The translations under genes were made by a program, and so were the position numbers. The notes under the pieces were generated by a model. That model saw only the letters and a program-made list of their open reading frames with translations. It made no database searches and was not told where the DNA came from. From Enchytraeus crypticus (lineage: Eukaryota > Annelida > Clitellata > Enchytraeida > Enchytraeidae): a stretch of 64,000 nucleotides of DNA. The stretch's first letter is position 1; every line of letters begins with the position of its first letter. Shown in pieces: positions 38,862-43,706 of this stretch. Where the stretch lies: assembly GCA_905160935.1 (NCBI GenBank), contig CAJHZI010000417.1:1095501-1159500 (forward strand), in the 5' to 3' direction.

Positions 38862-40855
38862 TGCTGTATGGGGTCATTCCATGTCAACTGGTCCAATGCT
38901 TCCCAGGTGACCATCTCAGATTTAAATTATATTTTAACAGTGTTAAGTAAAATATGTCTCTAGGCCAGGTTTAAAATTTCAATTCAATCGGTTGACCAGT
39001 TGGGGAGTTATGGCAGTCATTTCGACCCCACCGTAGATCCATTTTGGTGCAAAAAATAAAACGCGTGTTTTTTTTGGAAGTTTCATATGGATAGGACCAT
39101 AAATAGTCAAATTATAGCAGTTAAAAATACAGAAAAAAAACACGCGTTTTATTTTTTGCACTTTGAACTGCTATAATTTGACTATTTATGGTCCTATCCA
39201 TATGAAACTTCCAAACAATGCTATATTGGATGCGTAAATTCAAAAAAAGTATTCAGAATTCAAGTGGCATGTATATCTTGCCACATTTGTAACCATTCGG
39301 TTACAAATATGGCATAGCCTTTCGCAGTAATCATCATCGTCATCGTAATCATAACATAATATAATGGCACACTGGGTCAGGAAGCACAATCGCTTGTTAG
39401 GGGCCAATTTTCCTTTCCTCTCTATATTATTAGTAATCGTTGCCATGTGATGGCGCATATATAAATTGCAGCTGGCGCCGATTTAAGACTAAACTTCCAA
39501 CACCCTGAGATTGTTTCAGTCAAAGCTATCAACACTCTGCCTTCCAAGGTGGTTACCTAACCATGTACTAACTGACGACGATGTAGCTTAACTTTGATTA
39601 CTGATGCACAACTAAACCAAGTGTGTTAAATCCCTCCATCAATTTAATCATCATTATCATAAGTAAATAGAAAATCTGGAGATAATCTATTTATCCATCC
39701 CTGAAACATTATTCCGCCGTCCTTTCATATAGCATGAGCATCACTAAGAGCAGTGAGCAGCATTATGAGCAGTGAGCAGCACTATGGGCAGTGAGCAGCA
39801 CTATGAGCAGTGAGCAGCACTATGAGCAGTGAGCAGAACTATGAGCAGTGAGCAGCACTATGAGCAGTGAGCAGCACTATGAGCAGTGAGCAGCACTATG
39901 AGCAGTGAGCAGCACTATGCTGCTCACTGCTCATAGAGCAGTGAGCAGCTCTATGAGCAGTGAACAGCACTAAGAGTAGTGAGCAGCACTATGAGCAGCA
40001 CTCTGAGTAGCATTATGAGCAGCACTATGAGCAGTGAGCAGCACTATGAGCAGTGAACAGCACTAAGAGTAGTGAGCAGCACTATGAGCAGCACTCTGAG
40101 TAGCATTATGAGCAGCACTATGAGCAGTGAGCAGCACTATGAGCAGTGAGCAGAACTATGAGCAGTGAGCAGAACTATGAGCAGTGAGCAGCTCTATGAG
40201 CAGTGAGCAGCTCTAGGAGCAGTGAACAGCACTAAGAGTAGTGAGCAGCACTATGAGAAGCACTATGAGTAGCATTATGAGCAGCTCTATGAGCAGTACT
40301 ACGAGAAGTGTACCTGAGGTTGCACCAAGTAGATTGTGTATTGTAGTAGATTGCAAATGTAAAATACATTATGACATTTAGTGCTTAGATTAAACTAAAA
40401 TATATATGTAAAATATTGCAGTGTCAGAGGTACAATATCAAGTAATACAATAAGCAACACGATAATATATTTTCAGAAAGCACATACTAAAGGAAATCCT
40501 GTAACCTCTTCAATCATAACAAATATTTAATTAATGGCAATTATAAACTAAATCTCTTGCATATATTCATAGTATTTCTATTACCTTTAATTACAGTTTT
40601 AGAAAAATTTCACACATTTTTATACCGATCAAGGCAATCTTTTATGCAATTAAACTGCAAGATGTTTATATTTTCAATTTACAACACGACTCTCAGTACA
40701 ACTATTGTTGAATTACCAATAACAAGGTTATTTTCTAAATAGCGGCAACAAACCAGACATCTCTTCATCTGAAACGACTGAGTCTTAACGACTCCTAGAG
40801 CTTCCTCAAGTAATTTCTCCTGCTCTTCCTGAGGTGACATGGCTGGTGTGGCAGG
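16828..40855 (-). CDS. VPS35: Vacuolar protein sorting-associated protein 35 (retromer core), whole gene
   Basis: Sixteen exons join with consistent phases into about 795 residues (human VPS35 has 796). VPS35 is the elongated alpha-solenoid of the retromer trimer. It binds VPS26 through its N-terminal end and VPS29 through its C-terminal half, and on endosomes sorts cargo to the trans-Golgi network or plasma membrane. Recognised blocks include [17 protein letters not shown], the VPS26-contact PRLYLL split between exons 4 and 5, [69 protein letters not shown] and the C-terminal YEELAI. The initiating one-codon exon expected upstream of 40855 was not located. Exons 15 and 16 contain small indels that break the frame. 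An in-frame cassette exon is possible at 32939-33004. Introns are filled with minisatellites, SINEs and tandem copies of exon edges. Confidence 0.95.
17101..17434 (-). repeat. Three tandem copies of the exon 17 acceptor edge
   Basis: Blocks at 17101-17160, 17231-17290 and 17377-17434 each repeat the first 57-60 nt of exon 17 plus its AG acceptor and CA/TG-rich intron. The spacing is about 130-146 bases. Each copy keeps TAGGTGTCGGTGCAGACA in gene sense, with few substitutions, so all could act as 3' splice sites. None has a donor of its own. Confidence 0.9.
17435..18290. other. VPS35 intron 16, unassigned
   Basis: Unique AT-rich sequence. The block near 18150-18225 (AATTTGGAATGCAAATTTTA, then CAAAAGCACTCCTGGCT) is shared with 15935-16020, so it belongs to an unclassified dispersed repeat. 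Confidence 0.4.
18294..18433 (+). mobile_element. SINE family A, full length
   Basis: Runs from the head GGCTGGAGCCAGTGGCAAGT through GGGTTCAAATCCTGGGCTCG to GTTAACCTTAGCTTTACCAG. It is antisense to VPS35 in intron 16. Confidence 0.88.
18572..18718 (-). CDS. VPS35: VPS35 exon 16 (frame-broken)
   Basis: After GTGTGTGTAG the minus strand reads [12 protein letters not shown]. Then, with shifts of frame, [14 protein letters not shown] and YEKGNDQ follow, matching the human segment around GGKRVMECLKK and IEILNRY. At least two indels break the frame, near 18663 and 18600, and the expected GT donor reads GATGGC. The upstream partial copies in the 18.75-19.15 kb array keep the intact reading KKGLCIA. 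That suggests the native copy here has sequence errors or recent damage. A small linking exon between exons 15 and 16 may exist near 19215-19250 but could not be proved. Confidence 0.75.
18752..19150 (-). repeat. About five tandem copies of the exon 16 acceptor edge
   Basis: Units of about 80 bases each carry, on the plus strand, CTTCTTCAAGCACTCTATCA, CTCTCTTACCATCACA and then ACACACATAC. In gene sense this is the acceptor plus about 45 nt of exon 16. Units differ by small indels. The long plus-strand frames through this array are artefacts. Confidence 0.85.
19250..19840. other. VPS35 intron 15, mostly unassigned
   Basis: AT-rich. A fragment at about 19640-19700 matches the tail of the L2-like LINE in reverse: AATAATAAAGGTTTAACGTC, then GTTTCCTCATACAAGGAT. 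No exon was recognised with confidence. Confidence 0.4.
19840..20115. repeat. About 45-bp imperfect array beside the exon 15 donor
   Basis: Repeats of ACCTGTTTCACTGAGCCTAA followed by TATCATCATGACGTAT and GAACGTG occur about six times with many indels. The first intron bases after exon 15 (gene sense CTCAGTGAGGACGTCATGAG) resemble the unit, so the array appears to have grown from the donor-side intron. Confidence 0.7.
20143..20353 (-). CDS. VPS35: VPS35 exon 15 (frame-broken)
   Basis: Starts [15 protein letters not shown]. Through several one-base shifts it continues [41 protein letters not shown] and FWTS, matching human AFSLYEDEISDSKAQ through CAHLFW. At least four single-base losses are needed to keep the frame, several next to repeated bases such as TTT, AAA and CC. 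The donor reads CAAGTAAGC. The glutamate in EIGES aligns with human Asp620. Either a poorly polished consensus or an ageing exon. Confidence 0.8.
20417..20553 (-). repeat. Two extra copies of the exon 15 start, one strongly diverged
   Basis: Bases 20417-20448 exactly repeat the first 30 nt of exon 15 with its AAG acceptor. Bases 20499-20553 encode, after [24 protein letters not shown]. That resembles the same VPS35 segment at protein level but differs widely in bases. (CAATA)n microsatellite separates the pieces. The diverged copy has no convincing donor. Confidence 0.7.
20560..20900. other. VPS35 intron 14, 3' part
   Basis: AT-rich, without an exon or recognised repeat, between the exon 15 edge copies and the exon 14 donor array. 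Confidence 0.3.
20905..21784 (-). repeat. 62-64 bp array copying the exon 14 donor edge (about 14 units)
   Basis: Each unit contains, in gene sense, the last 40-45 nt of exon 14, the donor and about 20 nt of intron. The exon part encodes [13 protein letters not shown], and the donor is GTATGT or GTGTGT. Unit starts at 21413, 21477, 21539, 21603, 21665, 21727 and 21789 show 62-64 base spacing. Units left of 21300 are more degraded. The two units nearest the exon share GTATGTACACG with the native donor, while farther ones have GTGTGTGCA. Apparent long frames here are artefacts. Confidence 0.93.
21785..21964 (-). CDS. VPS35: VPS35 exon 14
   Basis: Sixty intact codons read [20 protein letters not shown], then [20 protein letters not shown] and end [10 protein letters not shown]. 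This is the most conserved part of VPS35, within the VPS29-binding C-terminal solenoid. Acceptor ATTCTACAG, donor GTATGTACA. The exon's own 3' edge seeds the tandem array that follows it in gene sense. Confidence 0.96.
21965..22790. other. VPS35 intron 13, unassigned
   Basis: AT-rich sequence with no recognised element apart from short TAATATAATA runs near 22640-22675. Confidence 0.3.
22800..22895. repeat. (CA)n/(CACATA)n microsatellite
   Basis: CA-rich tract immediately beyond the exon 13 donor. A second CA tract at 23078-23100 precedes the exon 13 acceptor in gene sense. Confidence 0.9.
22918..23040 (-). CDS. VPS35: VPS35 exon 13
   Basis: Forty-one codons, [20 protein letters not shown] then [20 protein letters not shown], match human [20 protein letters not shown] and LPPLVFAAYQLAFRY. 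Acceptor GCGTGTGTAG lies at the end of a TG-type stretch. Donor GTTCAC is weak, but the phase to exon 14 is correct. Confidence 0.94.
23100..23860. other. VPS35 intron 12, unassigned
   Basis: AT-rich. A diverged LINE-like text occurs near 23480-23600 (ACAAAGATTTTACTATCTTC, as in the RTE-like LINE antisense near 370-400), so a degraded copy of that LINE is likely. Confidence 0.4.
23866..24018 (-). CDS. VPS35: VPS35 exon 12
   Basis: Fifty-one codons, [20 protein letters not shown] then [20 protein letters not shown] and DTPDQQYL, equal human VDSIMNLVSTLIQDQPDQP through DPDQQYL. Acceptor ATGCTTAG, donor GTATGTC. The acid-rich loop between helices is conserved in character. Confidence 0.95.
24019..24202 (-). 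repeat. Four 45-bp copies of the exon 12 acceptor edge
   Basis: Units at about 24021, 24066, 24112 and 24158 repeat the first 38 nt of exon 12 with its acceptor (plus-strand GCAACCAGACTCAGCACTCC, then ATCAACCTAAGCATC). Similarity falls with distance from the native exon. Confidence 0.9.
24337..24544 (-). CDS. VPS35: VPS35 exon 11
   Basis: Sixty-nine codons: [54 protein letters not shown] and PTQEQ. Human has [20 protein letters not shown] and [20 protein letters not shown]. Acceptor GTGTGTACAG, donor GTCTGT. A (CAGA)n tract lies just past the donor. Confidence 0.95.
24590..25050 (-). repeat. About seven scattered copies of the exon 11 acceptor edge
   Basis: Near 24605, 24655, 24732, 24820, 24910, 24987 and 25030 the plus strand repeats CACTGCTTGAATCAACACTG followed by CACACATACAC. 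This is the first 22 nt of exon 11 plus its CAG acceptor embedded in (CACATA)n. Spacing is irregular (about 45-95 bases). A 45-base (AT)n tract interrupts at 24855-24899. Confidence 0.88.
25051..25385. other. VPS35 intron 10, unassigned
   Basis: AT-rich without recognised features until the microsatellite. Confidence 0.3.
25386..25462. repeat. (AT)n microsatellite
   Basis: About 75 bases of pure AT. Confidence 0.95.
25953..26098 (+). mobile_element. SINE family A
   Basis: Head GGCTGGAGCCAGTGGCAAAG, then an 11-base partial duplication of GCGGATCTGT around box B, then GCTCGCCCGTCACTGACATC and the usual tail. Antisense to VPS35. Intron bases 25463-25952 before it hold no recognised feature. 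Confidence 0.85.
26171..26319 (-). CDS. VPS35: VPS35 exon 10
   Basis: Forty-nine codons, [20 protein letters not shown] then [20 protein letters not shown] and IFHRLNLD, match human [20 protein letters not shown] and [20 protein letters not shown]. Acceptor GTGTGTAG on a TATG/TG tract, donor GTGAGT. The last codon is split as CA|T (His) with exon 11. Confidence 0.96.
26331..26392 (-). repeat. One copy of the exon 10 interior near its acceptor
   Basis: Bases 26339-26385 (CTAACTAGAGCTACCTGCAG, then AGACACTATGT) repeat about 45 nt of exon 10 (26265-26310) immediately beyond the CATACA tract. Two indel differences. Confidence 0.85.
26393..26950. other. VPS35 intron 9, unassigned
   Basis: AT-rich sequence without recognised repeat or exon. 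Confidence 0.3.
26955..27057 (-). CDS. VPS35: VPS35 exon 9
   Basis: Completes Arg of IDR with its first base, then [20 protein letters not shown] and [14 protein letters not shown]. Human reads [20 protein letters not shown] and DIFSQQVATVIQ. Acceptor TTGCATAG, donor GTTACT. Confidence 0.95.
27484..28010. repeat. 20-bp minisatellite, about 25 units
   Basis: Near-identical units AGGTCTCTTCGCATGTACTG run from 27509 to about 27960, then three diverged units (CTAATTGAATGTACTG type). Because 20 is not a multiple of three and no unit carries a stop on the minus strand, all three minus frames stay open (frames of 139-251 codons). It lies in VPS35 intron 8, so translation is unlikely. Confidence 0.95.
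28227..28336 (-). CDS. VPS35: VPS35 exon 8
   Basis: Encodes [20 protein letters not shown] then [16 protein letters not shown], matching human [20 protein letters not shown] and [17 protein letters not shown]. Acceptor GCTGCAG, donor GTATCT, phase 2. Confidence 0.96.
28395..28578 (+). mobile_element. SINE family C
   Basis: Contains ACCCTCATGGGCACAAATCC, CCGACCGCGCTGATCTGAGA, GACATTCACTGGACTGATTA and GCCTAACGGTTTAAACATGT. Matches 29845-30000 (reverse), 44325-44440 (partial) and 48355-48560 (reverse). The reverse copy shows GGGATTCGAACCC, a B-box-like sequence, so a tRNA origin is likely. Confidence 0.7.
28579..29210. other. VPS35 intron 7, (ATT)n tract and unassigned sequence
   Basis: Holds an (ATT)n microsatellite at about 28790-28845. 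The rest is AT-rich without recognised features. Confidence 0.4.
29218..29301 (-). CDS. VPS35: VPS35 exon 7
   Basis: Twenty-eight codons, [20 protein letters not shown] then YLMECIIQ, equal human [20 protein letters not shown] and YLMECIIQ. Acceptor ATGTTTAG, donor GTCTGC. The initial Met here is internal, not a start. Confidence 0.96.
29346..29486 (-). repeat. Two copies of the exon 7 acceptor edge
   Basis: Units at about 29346-29400 and 29432-29483 repeat AACTCCAGTACTCCTG, then ACACCATCTAAACATACAC: about 30 nt of exon 7, the acceptor and CATACA intron. An 83-90 base period gives a spurious repetitive frame on the minus strand. Confidence 0.9.
29500..29844. other. VPS35 intron 6, unassigned AT-rich part
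   Basis: Low-complexity AT sequence, no recognised element. Confidence 0.3.
29845..30000 (-). mobile_element. SINE family C
   Basis: Reverse copy of the element at 28395, with CGGGATTCGAACCCACGAGG as the B-box region. The two copies sit in neighbouring introns in opposite orientation. Confidence 0.72.
30001..30900. other. VPS35 intron 6, unassigned
   Basis: AT-rich. No exon, SINE or array recognised. Confidence 0.3.
30905..31215. repeat. 18-bp minisatellite, about 17 units
   Basis: Units CAGTGTCATATTATTCAG with variants CAATGTCATA and ATAATGTTAAG. The period of 18 keeps frames open on both strands, giving a six-residue NMTLLN periodic string on minus. Intronic in VPS35. Confidence 0.93.
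31478..31615 (-). mobile_element. SINE family A
   Basis: Reverse copy with B box in GGATTCGAACCCC and the tail AAAGCTGGTAAAGC at low coordinate. It ends 12 bases from the exon 6 donor. A partial second copy may exist at 31376-31440. Confidence 0.8.
31627..31843 (-). CDS. VPS35: VPS35 exon 6
   Basis: Seventy-two codons: [60 protein letters not shown], then [12 protein letters not shown]. Human reads [20 protein letters not shown] and [16 protein letters not shown]. Acceptor TGTTTGTAG, donor GTATGC. Confidence 0.97.
31917..32330 (-). repeat. Exon 6 edge copies in a (CACATA)n tract
   Basis: Bases 31917-31982 repeat 66 nt of exon 6 start and acceptor (GAGCTGTATGAAGTTCAACG, then CTTCACTGAGCCTCATTCTA). 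A shorter doublet of GAGCTGTATGAAG lies at 32283-32330. Between them is a 280-base CACATA/CACAGACATA microsatellite, whose long frames are artefacts. Confidence 0.88.
32331..32930. other. VPS35 intron, unassigned
   Basis: No repeat family recognised. A non-repetitive segment at 32380-32630 has open frames on both strands but no similarity I recognise. Confidence 0.3.
32939..33004 (-). CDS. VPS35: Candidate VPS35 cassette exon 5b
   Basis: Between CTGTATAG and GTAAGC lies a 66-nt segment open in the required frame. It adds [20 protein letters not shown] and S between the halves of a split Ser codon. Its phases (2 in, 2 out) equal those of the exon 5 to exon 6 junction, so both inclusion and skipping keep the frame. 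It falls in the flexible linker that in human is GEPTDEETTGDISDS. No homologue of the inserted sequence is known to me, so this is a splice-signal prediction only. Confidence 0.45.
33100..33528. other. VPS35 intron 5, unassigned
   Basis: AT-rich, no recognised feature. Confidence 0.3.
33529..33645 (+). mobile_element. SINE family A, diverged
   Basis: GGTTCAAATCCTGGGCTTGT and CTGACGTTAACATCGGCTTT identify a decayed copy. Head largely lost. Confidence 0.65.
33776..33958 (-). CDS. VPS35: VPS35 exon 5
   Basis: Encodes [40 protein letters not shown], then [20 protein letters not shown]. Together with exon 4 it forms PRLYLL, the N-terminal motif contacting VPS26. The acceptor GGAAG follows (GATT)n rather than a pyrimidine tract. 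Donor GTTAGT. The intron just past the donor (33708-33740) repeats the donor-side sequence GATCCATGATAACATCTAGC once. Confidence 0.97.
33990..34118 (-). repeat. Two copies of the exon 5 acceptor edge
   Basis: Bases 33991-34035 and 34071-34118 repeat CTTTATATACACCACGCCCA, then CCGTGATCAGCAGATACCTT (about 42 nt of exon 5 and its acceptor), each separated by (CAAT)n. Period about 80. Confidence 0.92.
34126..36712. mobile_element. Nested foldback element cluster
   Basis: Bases 34130-34345 are matched in reverse complement by about 36425-36610. Bases 34480-34700 are matched by 35180-35400, and 34684-34800 by 35640-35760. The right end reads TTGACATGGAATGACCC, the complement of GGGTCATTCCATGTCAACTG that begins the related element at 38873. 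Ends of this kind bound a family of foldback or MITE-like elements without coding capacity. The left terminus appears truncated at the exon 5 edge repeats. Confidence 0.75.
36999..37167. mobile_element. Palindromic AT-rich MITE
   Basis: Arms of about 50 bases mirror each other around TTCTATTCTAATAGAATA. TACAGCATAAAATGATATAA on the left corresponds to TTATAATTTTATGCTGTATA on the right. No internal coding. Confidence 0.75.
37190..37332 (+). mobile_element. SINE family A, diverged
   Basis: Head GCTGAAGCCACTGGCATGGC, B box GGGGTTCAAATATTGGGC and tail TTATCGACTTTACAACTT. More diverged than most copies in the window. Confidence 0.65.
37493..37616 (-). CDS. VPS35: VPS35 exon 4
   Basis: Finishes the split Tyr codon, then [20 protein letters not shown] and [20 protein letters not shown], ending with CT of the split Leu. 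Human reads [20 protein letters not shown] and [20 protein letters not shown]. Acceptor ATCACACAG, donor GTGAGTC. Confidence 0.97.
37735..38520. other. VPS35 intron 3 with (AAT)n tracts and a SINE B remnant
   Basis: (AAT)n runs at 37795-37915 and a (TC)n run at 37935-37962. Then comes text with TAGATCAACAAGTTAATAAT and GGCTATGCCTTATCCGTACC, shared with the SINE B copies at 62300 and 55330. Confidence 0.6.
38538..38634 (-). CDS. VPS35: VPS35 exon 3
   Basis: Encodes [20 protein letters not shown] then [12 protein letters not shown], with T of the next Tyr. Human: [20 protein letters not shown] and [12 protein letters not shown]. Acceptor TGACAG, donor GTATCC. Confidence 0.97.
38695..38862 (+). 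mobile_element. L2-like LINE 3' tail with (TTA)n
   Basis: TTAGGACCTTACTTCTCCTC, GGGGACGTCCCTGACATCAT and GGACGTTAAACCTTTATTAT repeat the end of the LINE at 7465-7620. Severely 5' truncated. Confidence 0.85.
38866..39275. mobile_element. Foldback element with GGGTCATTCCATGTC end
   Basis: Starts GGGGTCATTCCATGTCAACT. The interior 39085-39135 is mirrored at 39140-39215 (GGACCATAAATAGTCAAATT against its complement), giving a hairpin around the AAAACACGCGTTTT region. Family member of the cluster at 34126-36712. The right end is not clear. Confidence 0.7.
39735..40315. repeat. 19-bp minisatellite with an internal inversion
   Basis: Units GAGCAGTGAGCAGCACTAT, about 28 copies, with a higher-order variant block (AACAGCACTAAGAGTAGTGA, then TCTGAGTAGCATTATG) that itself recurs at about 39962 and 40048. 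At about 39917-39937 the sequence CTGCTCACTGCTCATA is inverted, producing a hairpin. In VPS35 intron 2. Confidence 0.93.
40754..40855 (-). CDS. VPS35: VPS35 exon 2 (first recognised coding exon)
   Basis: Thirty-four codons: [20 protein letters not shown] then [14 protein letters not shown]. Human exon 2 reads [20 protein letters not shown] after a single Met encoded in exon 1. The acceptor GTCGTAG places Pro first and so implies an upstream exon ending in ATG. An internal ATG at 40840 could also initiate, giving a protein shorter by five residues. Confidence 0.93.
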
Positions 40856-42030
40856 CTACGACATAAATTCATACACATGCATCAGGCACGTTCAGGCACA
40901 TTCACGCAACAATAATTAATTTAGTTCTGGAAAATTAGTCTTTGAACTTATTTTCGGAATTTTAAATAGAATCATTTAAAGATAGCTTAAGGCTATCTTT
41001 AACGGATAGCCCTGAGCTGCCTGTTTAGCTTATTTTAAAAATATATTTAGCTTATATAATAAGTCTGTCCAGGTTTACTAATTTTTTTTAATAATTAATT
41101 TTTAGAATTAATTTTTAATCAGTTTTCACTAGTCAAGTTTATCTCATATGGAATTGACAAGTAGATACAGTTTTCATGAGAATATTCACAATTTACTATA
41201 CCAGCCTGACAAAAAAGCAACTGATCAAATTTCTGCTAGTCTTAAAATAATTTATTTTCTATTTTTAATATGCTATATATAATTTGATTCACGAATATAG
41301 GATCATCGTTTCAAATATTTATTAAAAGCTGGTAAATAAATGGTTAACGTCAGTTTCCTCACTCGAAAGCAATGTCAGTGACTGGCGAACCTAGGATTTG
41401 AAATTAGGAGAATTTCTTCTAGTTGATTTACTTTCGGAGGATTGTGAGTCGAATGCTCCGTATCAGTTGGGTAGGGGACCGTAACATCATAACCAGAAGG
41501 GGCGGGAGGGGGCTTGAAAAACAGTGAACCTTAGCAAGTAACATTAGCATCCGTTAAGCAGCCGTTGATCGACAGCTGCCATCGTGCAGTGGTTAAGTGT
41601 AGAGCTTTAGACTTCCTTGAGCCTGACTTAGGGTGTTTCATGTGCTTGTAAATACATAAACACCTATCAAATGTGCCATAGTTAAAACAACAATGAACAT
41701 AGGCCAAAACACAAAAAATAATACTAATGTATCCATAGTGGGCGTACATGAAGCATTAATTTGTTGAAATATACACCAATAACAGAACAGAAAATTAGGA
41801 TTGATTTTGATTGCTCAACGTTTAGATTATTCACTGATAGCGCCAAACTGCGTAAGATACAAAGCACGTTGTTCAATTACAATTAGCTCTTGATAAATTT
41901 AATCATTAATTAATTATATATTTACCATTTTTATATTTTGATTTCAAGTGCTACCATAGAAACAAAAATGTTCGTGAGCAATGTTACTAAGTTGGAATCT
42001 GAAATGGAATATTAAAAATCAAGATTTCCC
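40856..42030. other. 5' side of VPS35, first exon not found
   Basis: Contains a reverse partial SINE A at 41329-41405 (GTCAGTTTCCTCACTCGAAA). Near 41560-41650 lies another tRNA-like text (CATCGTGCAGTGGTTAAGTG). The VPS35 initiator exon should lie in or beyond this stretch but offers too little sequence to recognise. Confidence 0.4.
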
Positions 42031-42034
42031 AGAT

Positions 42035-42035
42035 T

Positions 42036-42082
<47 letters not shown>

Positions 42083-42480
42083 GGTTTAACGTCCGTTTCC
42101 TCATACAAGGATGGCGTCAGGGACGTCCCCCATCACATGTCACTACAAATCGATTCACTCCAAATGATATGAAAAAAACGCGCTGAAGAGAAATAAAAGC
42201 TCCTAAACAGTGCCGGTCCGGTGATCAAAAAAATAGTTAGGCAAGATGAAATAAAATCTATGGTGGGAAGAGATGTGTTTTCAACTTACAACGGAAAGTG
42301 GAAGTAGTAGAACATGAGCGAAGATCAGGAGGCAGAGAGTTCCAAACAGTACGAGCGGAGAAAGAAAATGAACGTCTACCTAACGAAGTGAGAATATTAG
42401 GAATTTTGAGCAGTGTGGTATTTTGGTATTATTTTCTGTCCAATGTCTCAATTCATGCATGGCTTAGGTATGATAAATAA
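42035..42480 (-). mobile_element. Non-autonomous element with L2-like (AAT)n tail
   Basis: (AAT)n, then AAAGGTTTAACGTCCGTTTC and ATGGCGTCAGGGACGTCCCC, is the reverse complement of the L2-like LINE tail. The body to about 42400 is not LINE-like at 7.0 kb. It contains AACATGAGCGAAGATCAGGA, which I do not recognise. Confidence 0.6.
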
Positions 42481-43319
42481 TAAATCAGACCTTCAAGGCT
42501 CGGTAATTTTTGTGGAACATGACGATTCATAAAATATTCAATGAGCACTTTAAAAATAGCTTGACATTTGTGAAACAAATATGTAACATATTATATAGCA
42601 GCATATAAACACAACTACTGTCATCAACGACAACATCGAGCACCATTGAGTCAAGTCCAAGCCGATGAGCAAATAGAACGTCCAAATAGTGCTAAGTTTA
42701 AAAGTTGTGCATGTATTATAATGATATATGATTATTGTATTTTAAATAAAGTTCACATATTCGAGCTGAAACTGATTGTCCGTATAATTAATCAAATTTC
42801 ATGAAATCAGCACAAATATCATGGATAGAATATATAAGTTTACGTATAGATGCAAATTGCAGAACAAATTAAGATGACGCTATGAAATTTAAACATCAAC
42901 AAAAGTTTGCATTTTATTTCAACTGAAATTTAATTCAAACGAGCTAGAATTTCGAAGCTTTGTGATAAATTATTATTTTATTTTACTTATATTTTATTGC
43001 TGCATTGTGTACACTATAGATTTGTGACGTTCGAAATATCATATAAATTGCAATTACGTAAAAATGCCGACATTGTGAGGTTTGCATACATGTGTTCGAA
43101 CGATCGTTCGAAAACGATAAAACATGTAACAAGAAATAACTATACGTTAATGATTAAAGGGAAATATCAAACACAGGAAACTAGGCCTAATAATATTGTC
43201 TTCGAGTGGATTTATCAGAAATCACTTAAAATTAATGTTAACGCCCTTTTTGAAAGTCAGTGTGTTTATAACAGAAGCCTAACGAGGAGTTTAACAATCA
43301 GGTATTTTGGTACATAATC
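42481..43319. other. Unassigned; 106-codon frame of unknown status
   Basis: A plus-strand frame at 42997-43317 (begins MLHCVHYRFVTFEISYKLQL) is longer than most chance frames here. It has no recognisable motif, signal or splice context, and I do not call it a gene. Confidence 0.3.
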
Positions 43320-43706
43320 TTTAATGAGGAGAGATGTGAGATATGCTAATTTTACGTAATTATACTACACCTACGCATAATTATACAATACTTATCCGTG
43401 ACTATGAAATAAATATAATAATACACACGAATGGCGTGTTCTACACATTAATTGCTTCCAAAATTTAACATTTTAATGATAAATGGTTTGTAGACGGAGA
43501 GGAGGTTAAACAATTTCATTTTAGAATTTTGAAGCTGTTAAAGTGTAGTACCTCCTATATTGTGCGATAGTAGTTTCATTAAGTTATAATTCTGTATAAT
43601 TATGTAAAATTATAATGTAACTATGTGTAAGTATAGCATTTGTAAATATAATTGTAAATGTATAGCATGTGTAAATAGCATTTCTCACATCTCTCCTCAT
43701 TTATGA
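43320..43706. mobile_element. MITE with about 21-bp terminal inverted repeats
   Basis: TTAATGAGGAGAGATGTGAG at the left is mirrored by CTCACATCTCTCCTCATTTA at the right, 380 bases apart. The interior has TAATTATAC-type repeats and no coding frame. Confidence 0.7.

Noticed and set aside
42997-43317. 106-codon plus frame as a host gene
   Set aside because: No recognisable motif, start context or splice sites. AT-rich codon use like the surrounding intergenic DNA.
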